NCBI GenBank assembly: GCA_014382705.1
Contig: JACNJE010000104.1
Location: 1-46,096 of the forward strand
DNA: 46,096 nucleotides
Direction: 5' to 3'
Source of the DNA: Verrucomicrobiota bacterium
GTDB taxonomy: Bacteria > Verrucomicrobiota > Verrucomicrobiia > Limisphaerales > UBA1096
Shown here: one piece after another, positions 40,034 to 46,096 of the stretch
How positions within the stretch are numbered: position 1 is the first letter of the stretch
How the letters are laid out: each line of letters opens with the position of its first letter
Made by a program: the position numbers and the translations under genes
Notes under the pieces: generated by a model
Database searches by the model: none
What the model saw: the letters and a program-made list of their open reading frames with translations, nothing else
Told to the model about the DNA's origin: nothing

Positions 40034-42094
40034 TTATCGTTTCAACCGAAGAAGTTCCTGGAGAATCTGATCGCTGGCCGATACCATCCGAGCGTTCGCC
40101 TGAAAAGCACGCTGCGTCGAGATCAACTTGGAAAACTCCCTGGCAACATCCACATTCGACAACTCCAACGCGCCAGACTCAATCCGCGCAAACCCGTCAC
40201 TTCCCGGGGTGCTCCATTCCGATACGCCTGCATTCTCAAGGTTTGAGTACATGTTGCCTCCCTCCTTGTCCAAGGCCTGCTGGTTGGTAAATTTACGGAG
40301 TAGTATTTGGCCGCGCGTGTATTGCGTCCCGTCTGTCAGCATGACATTCACCCGCCCGGCGGTATCCACATTCACATTCTGGATCTGCGCTGTCGTCGTG
40401 ACAGCAACCTTGACGATTGATGAATTGTACAGGGATCCGCTGTCGATCTTTACGGCACGAGTCCGCGAAAAGGCATCCTCCGATGAGTTGTGAATGGTGA
40501 AACTTTTTTCACCCTTGACGCTAACAAAGAACGTCTGGCTGAATCCACCAGAAGAGTCCTGGTCATCGAGATTGCTCAACGGCGTGAATCCCTCATGACT
40601 GAGTCGGTTCATGGCGCTCAAATCCGCACCGGCGAGGATAGCGGAACCGGTCAGTTTTATCCGACCAGGCAGCGGAACATCTGCCTCAATTGAGACGATG
40701 CGCAACTCCTTGCCTACCCCCATGTTTAGCACAGTACCGGCTTGAATAGGTGCCAGTGAAGAAAAGTCCGCTGCATCCAAGTCAAAGGACCACTCATCAA
40801 CCGTTCCGGTCGATGCCATATTATCGATATCGACGGTTGTTACCAGGGACATTAGCGGCGCCATCGTGAACTTGGTTTCCGCTGCCAAACTCGGCGCTGG
40901 CGTTCTTCCCGCAACCGACCCTGTGATGACATATTTGGTCGGGGAATCTCCGGGCGCGGGGGAAGACGGTGTAACGGACTCGATGACGAACTCTTTGCCA
41001 GTGCCAAAGTTCAACACCTTCCCTGCTGACATCGATGTCAGATAGTCCTTGGCATCGACTTCAATCGACCATGTACCCGGAGTCACTTCCGCCATTGAAC
41101 CGGGCAGGATGCTTATAGAGTTGGGGATATAGAAGCGGACATTATCTCCGTCCTTCAAGCCATGAGATGTGTCCGAACTAATGGTGTTCTCCTCATTGAT
41201 TCCGGTCGTGTGAACCCCCTCGTATGAAGCCAGCTTTTTGATGATCCTCATCCCGGTGATGGTCACCTCGTCAGCCGGAACGCTCTTGGCCAGTTCATGC
41301 CCCTGTGTCGTATCCGTGGATGCTGTATGTAAATCGGGGTATAGCAGAAGCTTGTTATCATCCACGACCCTCACGTAGTAAGGAGTGGCTTCCTGAAGAT
41401 CGTTTCCGGGCATCTCCCCGTCGGACTTAAAAATAACGATATTCCCGGTCTTAAAACCATGCGTCTTGGCCATGACGATCGTCTTGTTGTCAGTTGAGCC
41501 CCTCAAAACGTCCACCGATGCCATGAATTCACCACGATCAAACTTGATGTCTCCAATTTCTCCAGGGTTGTTGATGTAATCTGAAATCCCCTGAACCCGC
41601 ATTCCCATGTTGTTGACAAGATTGCCGTTCTTATCCAATCGAAAATCACCCGCCCTCGTTGCATATGAAATACCCCCCGGAGCTCCTTTGTCACTGGAAT
41701 CCGGCTGTGCAATCCCCTGTGCCCCTAAACCACCGTCATCAACAGTCTTGTTGCTTCCGACTGATTCTGTTCCATATTTCTTAAGCACAAAATACCCGTC
41801 TCCTGCCAAGGCAAGATCCGTGATTTTCCCAGTCTGGTTGATGGCACCCTGACCAAAGATCGTTGTGACTGAGTTAGTCGCCACACCGTTGGACACGGCA
41901 ACGCTTGAGCTGCCACTCGTATTGCCCTCATCAGGGGTGGATGGACGGACGGTTTGCGTCAGGGCCTCAGCGAAATCAACCCTCCCTCCCTTGAATCCCA
42001 CCGTATTCAGGTTGGCCAGATTGTTTGCTATAACATCCAAGCTGGTCTGGAAATTGCGAATTCCCCCAACGCCGATATTAAGTGATCGAATCAT
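40034..42094 (-). CDS. flgE: Flagellar hook protein FlgE, enlarged
   Basis: 686 residues, much longer than the 400-residue E. coli hook protein. The N-terminus (LDVIANNLANLNTVGFKGGR) and C-terminus (GALELSNVDVAREFSKLIST, QRAFQANARMVSASDQILQE) are canonical. The insert is residues about 195-540. It holds HGFKTGNIVIFK (212-223) with YYVRVVDDNKLLLYPD, a related HGLKDGDNVRFYIPN (311-325), and a duplicated module of about 70 residues: WSIEVDAKDY with GKVLNFGTGKEFVIESV (342-374) and WSFDLDAADF with GTVLNMGVGKELRIVSI (435-469). Such modules resemble surface adhesin repeats and would be exposed on the hook. No TTGGCCAA copy occurs here. Confidence 0.93.
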   Translation of the reverse strand: MIRSLNIGVGGIRNFQTSLDVIANNLANLNTVGFKGGRVDFAEALTQTVRPSTPDEGNTSGSSSVAVSNGVATNSVTTIFGQGAINQTGKITDLALAGDGYFVLKKYGTESVGSNKTVDDGGLGAQGIAQPDSSDKGAPGGISYATRAGDFRLDKNGNLVNNMGMRVQGISDYINNPGEIGDIKFDRGEFMASVDVLRGSTDNKTIVMAKTHGFKTGNIVIFKSDGEMPGNDLQEATPYYVRVVDDNKLLLYPDLHTASTDTTQGHELAKSVPADEVTITGMRIIKKLASYEGVHTTGINEENTISSDTSHGLKDGDNVRFYIPNSISILPGSMAEVTPGTWSIEVDAKDYLTSMSAGKVLNFGTGKEFVIESVTPSSPAPGDSPTKYVITGSVAGRTPAPSLAAETKFTMAPLMSLVTTVDIDNMASTGTVDEWSFDLDAADFSSLAPIQAGTVLNMGVGKELRIVSIEADVPLPGRIKLTGSAILAGADLSAMNRLSHEGFTPLSNLDDQDSSGGFSQTFFVSVKGEKSFTIHNSSEDAFSRTRAVKIDSGSLYNSSIVKVAVTTTAQIQNVNVDTAGRVNVMLTDGTQYTRGQILLRKFTNQQALDKEGGNMYSNLENAGVSEWSTPGSDGFARIESGALELSNVDVAREFSKLISTQRAFQANARMVSASDQILQELLRLKR

Positions 42095-42110
42095 ATGAGT
42101 TTTATGTTTT

Positions 42111-42611
42111 TTATTTGCCTAAACTTTTTTGGGTGTTTTGCCCGGATCCCTCCTGCTCGGGGGATTCCTGCGAGTAAGATACCGCATCCCTAATCGCGAC
42201 AACCTTGTCAACGCCATACGGATAACCATCCACGACCAACTTCGGGCCATCAGAATCGATGAGCACCTTGCTCACTGTTCCAAAAGTGATGTCACCGTCA
42301 TCTCCCGTAAGCAGTTCTACCTGCTTCCCAATCATGGAGATGGCCTCTTGGTTGGCGCTTTGCTGTCTTAACCTAGTTATCTCCGACTGGGTTTCCTTGG
42401 CGTTTTCCAAAGTTGTAAACTCCGCCATCTGGGAGATGAAGGCGGTGTCCGTAACGGGGTTCAGTGGATCCTGTGTTGAAAACTGCGTGATCAGCAACTT
42501 GAGGAAATCGTCCTGATCCAGAACCTTCTTCGCTGAACGGTACTCAATCTGATTCCCGCTTTCCAGCGGACTATACTTAACGTTACTGTTGGGACTGATT
42601 CCTGGAATCAT
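42111..42611 (-). CDS. flgD: Hook cap protein FlgD
   Basis: 166 residues. The FlgD signature is KKVLDQDDFLKLLITQFSTQ, DPLNPVTDTAFISQMAEFTT, LENAKETQSEITRLRQQSA. It then has a short beta segment (IGKQVELLTGDDGDITFGTV, SKVLIDSDGPKLVVDGYPYG) rather than the full Tudor/Fn3 domains of larger FlgD. FlgD caps the growing hook and is replaced by FlgK. It follows fliK after 3 bases and precedes flgE after 16, the standard order. Confidence 0.94.
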   Translation of the reverse strand: MIPGISPNSNVKYSPLESGNQIEYRSAKKVLDQDDFLKLLITQFSTQDPLNPVTDTAFISQMAEFTTLENAKETQSEITRLRQQSANQEAISMIGKQVELLTGDDGDITFGTVSKVLIDSDGPKLVVDGYPYGVDKVVAIRDAVSYSQESPEQEGSGQNTQKSLGK

Positions 42612-42614
42612 AAT

Positions 42615-45200
42615 CTAAGCCCAGCTTTCAAAATTGGTCTCTGCCATCCTTGCTTTTCTTCTGTTCCGCTTGGCCTTCCCTGGCTCCTGCGCCTCTTTCT
42701 CAAATTCAGCCAGCAATTCGCTCAATTCCTCAGAGAACCACGACTCGTCATCCTGTTTTGCGCCCCCTGACTGGCGGCCGTTCTTCCCGCTGAACATATC
42801 GCTGTGACCCTCTTTTGGGTTGGCGGTTATCAAAGACCTCAAGTCTACATCCTTTTCCGCCAAGGAAGCCTGAAGCTCGCTCCAACCGCTTCCAAGAACA
42901 GCCTGGGCCCCGCGCTCTAACTTGGCCTGCACCACAAGCTGTGAATCCGACATTCGAAGATCCAACTGGATGCGAAGATCGTGAGACGGCTCAATGGTCA
43001 TAGCCCAACGACTCGTTCTCATCCCCCGAAATGTCTCCACAGCACTCATGACCTGACGGTAGACAATGGCGTTCACTGAGGTTTGCCCTTTCGATTGAGT
43101 CGATTTGGCTTGAAGCGATTGCAACTCAACGTCCGCTTGATTTAACCGGTTGGCAAAATCATTTCGAATCGTAAAATCCTTGATATGACTCAGGTCTGAA
43201 CGCCCTGCCTCGATCATTTCCGCAGCGACTGACGCATGATTCCTGACTTCCTTAGAAGCAATCAGATCCCCATAAGGCAAATTCTGCCTCGGGTTGCCAG
43301 GCTGCTCCATTCTTCGAGCCAAATTCATGTCCAGTTTTAAAAAAGCATCTTCCATGCCACCGGCAACTGCCTTGGTAACTCCTTTTTCTGCCTTGGCATG
43401 AGCGATGGAAGATTTAGCCGGCTTCTTTGCAATCGCAGTATGAGTCAACTCGCGATGGCGCTTAGCTGGCTTGGATTTGATCGCGGCGGTTTTCTTCTGC
43501 TTTTCTCCCGTTGACACCGGGAGTAATACCTTTGAAACCGAGAGAGTCTTTAATGCTGCAACCGTTTGGTAAGCAGTATGTTGCGTTGATATACTGTGGA
43601 GTGAGTGCCCCTCTGTTTTCTGAACTGTTAAACCATTCGTTCGCCGGTGCGTTTCCCTGACGGGATAAGGAGTGTTAGGAGCCGAGGACCTATTATTCGT
43701 TAGGATGCGTTCAAGTGAAGTTGGTACAGATGCCTTACTTGTTACGGAATTTTCACGATGAAATAAATCACCTTTGATCGTCTGTTTAATTGATAATGGG
43801 TTTTGATTGTCAGATTGAGCAAGTGCATCATGTTTATTCCCAACGCCACCCGACAGGGACTTTGACGGTTGGGGTAGATTATTTTTGTGAAGTTGCTGCG
43901 GGTTTTGAGGCAATTGCGACTTCAACTGGGCCTGGGTCTTATGCGATCCGTGCTTCAATCCACCTTCGCTCGAAGGTAATTTGATCTCCTCGGATCTGGT
44001 ATCAACCATTGACTCATTGAATCGCGCCAGCGACGAACCCCCTCCCCTAGCTTGGCCAAGCGGCGTTGTATTCTCATTCCGCTTAGGTTGGGCGATGATG
44101 CCCAAGGTAGCAAGCTGTGGCTTGGTTGTCGTGACGAGCGATCTGTTCTGTTCGCCCGGGTTCGAAACGGTATTGTGAATATCACGCGATCGGGTTAAAG
44201 ATGTGGGCTGGAATTTCCCATTCGGAGAAATAGATCCTTTAACCGTGATCGGGCTAGGCAGTGAAACTTGAGTCGTTGTCGTGGCCTTGGTTCTGCGTTC
44301 ACTGACAGGAATACCGACACGCGTGTCGTTTGTTTTTCCTAATATCTTACGCCCCTCGTTCACCACACCATCCACGGATGGATTGGTACCCTTCGAGCCT
44401 TCGTTGACGCATGAACCATCTCCTCCCGACTTGCTTTCAGTCTTTGGGATGGCAGCGATAAAATTCTGTACTTTCTCAGTCTCAGCATCAGCCACTCGGT
44501 TGCCCGGTATGCGCCCAACAGATGGCAGGTGAGTGCTTGTCTTCGTTTTCTCGACAATTTTCCCTGTTGACAGAGGGTTGTTTTCTTTGTTGGCGGCGTT
44601 TACCGCCCCATTCTTCAGGTTGCCGATTGCGGTTTCATTGGTAATGGGCGTTGACGACCCTCTTGCGGTTGATATCCGGGATCCCTTCTCCGCTTGTCCA
44701 CTGGCTACATTGAGAAGTGTCGGCTTGGCCAAGTTGCCCGACACGATCCCGGGTTGTGTCTTTAGGGAAAGGACAGCCGCTTTCGAGGGGGCCTGCTCCA
44801 GCGCTTGGCCAAGCGGAACGGTTGGCACGGAATAATCCTTGGATTGCTTTTTTGTCTTTTTCTGCGCTTGGCCGGCGCGTGCCGCGATGTCCCCATAAAG
44901 CTTGTTCAACGCTTTACGCGACTCCTTTTTTGAGCCCGTTGGCACTGCATCGTTAAGCGCCGTTCCTGTGGCTTTCGCTTTCGATTCTCCTTGGCCAACA
45001 GCAACAGGCCTCCCAGCAACGGCCAACGCCTTCCCGCTTGGTGGCACGGCGTTGGCCTTCATCCCTGTCTTCGGTCGAAGGATTTGCAGAAAAGAAGGGT
45101 TCTTGCCCTTGCCGGCATTTCTCTGCGCCGAACTGGATAAGCCGAGGTCTGTATTCAACCCCGACTTGGCTTGTGAAGGCAGAGTGAGTTCCAATTTCAT
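42615..45200 (-). CDS. fliK: Hook-length control protein FliK, long form
   Basis: 861 residues, about twice the length of E. coli FliK. The first 650 or so are low-complexity and rich in Lys, Ser, Thr, Asn and Gln, with little order, as expected for the molecular ruler. The C-terminal Flg_hook domain (about 690-800) has TSRWAMTIEPSHDLRIQLDL, SQLVVQAKLERGAQAVLGSG and LQASLAEKDVDLRSL; a basic tail follows (KAKRNRRKARM). FliK measures the hook and triggers the FlhB switch. The long form matches the enlarged FlgE, though a length relation is only inferred. Four TTGGCCAA copies lie in the disordered part (44052, 44725, 44805, 44991). Its ATG overlaps the upstream gene by four bases. Confidence 0.9.
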   Translation of the reverse strand: MKLELTLPSQAKSGLNTDLGLSSSAQRNAGKGKNPSFLQILRPKTGMKANAVPPSGKALAVAGRPVAVGQGESKAKATGTALNDAVPTGSKKESRKALNKLYGDIAARAGQAQKKTKKQSKDYSVPTVPLGQALEQAPSKAAVLSLKTQPGIVSGNLAKPTLLNVASGQAEKGSRISTARGSSTPITNETAIGNLKNGAVNAANKENNPLSTGKIVEKTKTSTHLPSVGRIPGNRVADAETEKVQNFIAAIPKTESKSGGDGSCVNEGSKGTNPSVDGVVNEGRKILGKTNDTRVGIPVSERRTKATTTTQVSLPSPITVKGSISPNGKFQPTSLTRSRDIHNTVSNPGEQNRSLVTTTKPQLATLGIIAQPKRNENTTPLGQARGGGSSLARFNESMVDTRSEEIKLPSSEGGLKHGSHKTQAQLKSQLPQNPQQLHKNNLPQPSKSLSGGVGNKHDALAQSDNQNPLSIKQTIKGDLFHRENSVTSKASVPTSLERILTNNRSSAPNTPYPVRETHRRTNGLTVQKTEGHSLHSISTQHTAYQTVAALKTLSVSKVLLPVSTGEKQKKTAAIKSKPAKRHRELTHTAIAKKPAKSSIAHAKAEKGVTKAVAGGMEDAFLKLDMNLARRMEQPGNPRQNLPYGDLIASKEVRNHASVAAEMIEAGRSDLSHIKDFTIRNDFANRLNQADVELQSLQAKSTQSKGQTSVNAIVYRQVMSAVETFRGMRTSRWAMTIEPSHDLRIQLDLRMSDSQLVVQAKLERGAQAVLGSGWSELQASLAEKDVDLRSLITANPKEGHSDMFSGKNGRQSGGAKQDDESWFSEELSELLAEFEKEAQEPGKAKRNRRKARMAETNFESWA
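44802..44815. repeat. CGCTTGGCCAAGCG palindrome, full 14-mer
   Basis: In the disordered N-terminal region of fliK, read as ProLeuGlyGlnAla. It lies between octamer copies at 44725 and 44991. Confidence 0.95.
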
Positions 45201-45928
45201 GGAGCTTGCTCCTCCCCTGCCGATTCCAAGCCGATTCTGTTAAACTCCTTGAGTATATCCGAAGCCAGTTTCTGGTCTTCCTCAGGCCCCTTGTTCAACT
45301 CGCTGATCAATGCAGCTTGTTCCGTTACCCCCATCAGGAAAAGCAGCTTGGCGATCTCCTTGGAATCCGCGACCTGTCGCAAAGTAGTCACTGCGTCGGC
45401 CGGAGGCATATTGGTGAGCACTTGCGCACGTGACCGGTAACCGTCCTCCTGTGTCCGCCTGATCAAATCAACGGCATCCAGAAGTTTGTCGCTAAGATTC
45501 GTGCGGGCCTGGGCAATCTCGTTAGTAAGGTTGGACAGATTATTCCAGTTCAAGCTCAACTCTGTCTCGATTTTGGAAATGCGATCCTCGCGTCGTTGCA
45601 CATTCTCCAGACGCCTCTGCAGTTCAAGCATGAGGGTATGCACATCGGGATTGTCGAACGTCATCGAGCCTGATGCGACCATGCTTTGGATTGTTTCAGC
45701 GCTTAAGCGACTTTCTTCCGGGGTTGTTTCAGGGTCGTCGAATCTTATGGTCGGGGTTTCGGCGTGTTCCTGCGTCACCTCATGAAGTTCCGCCCCTGCT
45801 TGAACCATGGCATCAGCTTTGTCCTTCGCATATTTCTCCAAAACCGGCATAACCCAGAAATGGGTCGCAGCAGCGATTCCTGCGACTATCAGGAGAGCAA
45901 AGATAATTGGGACGATCAGTTTCTTCAT
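45197..45928 (-). CDS. MotE-like flagellar protein with membrane anchor and coiled coil
   Basis: 243 residues. One N-terminal membrane helix (VPIIFALLIVAGIAAATHFW) is followed by an acidic linker, a coiled coil (about 100-150: LMLELQRRLENVQRREDRIS, KIETELSLNWNNLSNLTNEI) and a small helical domain (DAVTTLRQVADSKEIAKLLF, LMGVTEQAALISELNKG). That domain resembles the MgtE-N-like domain of MotE. MotE/FlbB proteins interact with FliJ, FliK, stators or periplasmic FliL-like parts in other phyla. It lies between fliJ (3 bases upstream) and fliK (overlapping by four), the usual place for motE. The name is by family resemblance, not certain. Confidence 0.7.
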   Translation of the reverse strand: MKKLIVPIIFALLIVAGIAAATHFWVMPVLEKYAKDKADAMVQAGAELHEVTQEHAETPTIRFDDPETTPEESRLSAETIQSMVASGSMTFDNPDVHTLMLELQRRLENVQRREDRISKIETELSLNWNNLSNLTNEIAQARTNLSDKLLDAVDLIRRTQEDGYRSRAQVLTNMPPADAVTTLRQVADSKEIAKLLFLMGVTEQAALISELNKGPEEDQKLASDILKEFNRIGLESAGEEQAP

Positions 45929-45931
45929 AGG

Positions 45932-46096
45932 CTACGCATAATCCACCCGCAACTCACCGCCCCCGCCCCGGATCATCAACTCGTCCAATTCCTTCTGCTC
46001 CTGACTGGACCATTTTGCCTCATGCTCCCTGAGGCGCTTGGTTTTTATTTTTTCCATGGTTTCCAGTTTCCGTTTAGCCGCAATCAACGCCTTTCG
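45932..46096 (-). CDS. fliJ: C-terminal part of FliJ, cut by the window edge
   Basis: The last 54 codons are present. The visible protein is charged and helical (AKRKLETMEKIKTKRLREHE, AKWSSQEQKELDELMI) and ends RGGGGELRVDYA. This matches the C-terminal coiled coil of FliJ, the export chaperone that links FliI ATPase to FlhA, and fliJ is normally just upstream of motE and fliK. The N-terminal part, and probably fliI and fliH, lie beyond the window. The TAG stop is 3 bases before the MotE-like ATG. Confidence 0.7.
   Translation of the reverse strand, partial: RKALIAAKRKLETMEKIKTKRLREHEAKWSSQEQKELDELMIRGGGGELRVDYA

Noticed and set aside
1127-44998. TTGGCCAA as insertion-sequence ends or CRISPR repeats
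   Set aside because: Copies are isolated palindromes without flanking duplications, regular spacing, spacers or transposase genes.

Overview
The window looks like a chromosomal piece of a flagellated member of the Verrucomicrobiota, probably Pedosphaera/Limisphaera-like. The clues are a prepilin-like protein with an H-X9-DG motif, a two-domain DUF1080 protein, secreted PQQ-propeller and FG-GAP proteins, and a secreted HEWGTFT-type protein. Planctomycetota or Lentisphaerota cannot be excluded without 16S or marker genes. The left part is visibly GC-rich; much of the flagellar part is more AT-rich.

Layout. Bases 1-28 are the 3' end of a tmRNA (or tRNA-Ala). From 35 to about 17.2 kb lie mostly monocistronic genes on both strands: a squalene-cyclase-repeat secreted protein, a pseudopilin, a PQQ-like propeller, a HEWGTFT protein, an FG-GAP propeller, an SDR dehydrogenase, an RraA-like protein, a ParA ATPase, an FKBP lipoprotein, a tandem DUF1080 protein, a sugar-dehydrogenase-like propeller, a Ser/Thr kinase and a subtilisin-like protease with extra N-terminal domains. 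From 46096 down to 17216 every gene is on the minus strand and tightly packed. This is one flagellar supercluster, in transcription order: fliJ (partial), a MotE-like gene, fliK, flgD, flgE, fliL, fliM, fliN, fliO, fliP, fliQ, fliR, flhB, flhA, flhF, flgF, flgG, flgA, flgH, flgI, flgJ, flgN, flgK, flgL, two TPR-like secreted proteins, a second FlgN/FliT-like protein, and an NtrC-family sigma-54 activator. Basal-body start genes (fliF, fliG, fliH, fliI, flgB, flgC, fliE), flagellin, motAB and flhG are not in the window.

How the genes work together. FlhA, FlhB and FliOPQR form the export gate. FliM and FliN are switch parts. FlgF, FlgG, FlgH and FlgI with FlgA and FlgJ build the rod and the L/P rings. 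FlgD, FlgE and FliK make the hook, and FlgK, FlgL and FlgN the hook-filament junction. The closing NtrC-type gene probably drives part of the cluster; a sigma-54-like site lies in the flhF-flgF gap.

Most striking signal. A perfect palindrome, TTGGCCAA (extended CGCTTGGCCAAGCG), occurs about 40 times by hand count, ten of them as the full 14-mer, where well under one octamer is expected by chance. About 34 copies are inside genes. They are read only as Leu-Gly-Gln or Leu-Ala-Lys/Asn, never in the Trp-Pro-Ser frame. Five sit at signal-peptide ends, supplying a Gly-Gln-Ala cleavage motif. This resembles cyanobacterial HIP1 in behaviour but has a different sequence. A second, separate intergenic two-hairpin repeat occurs in two convergent gaps (10830-10895 and 14601-14663).
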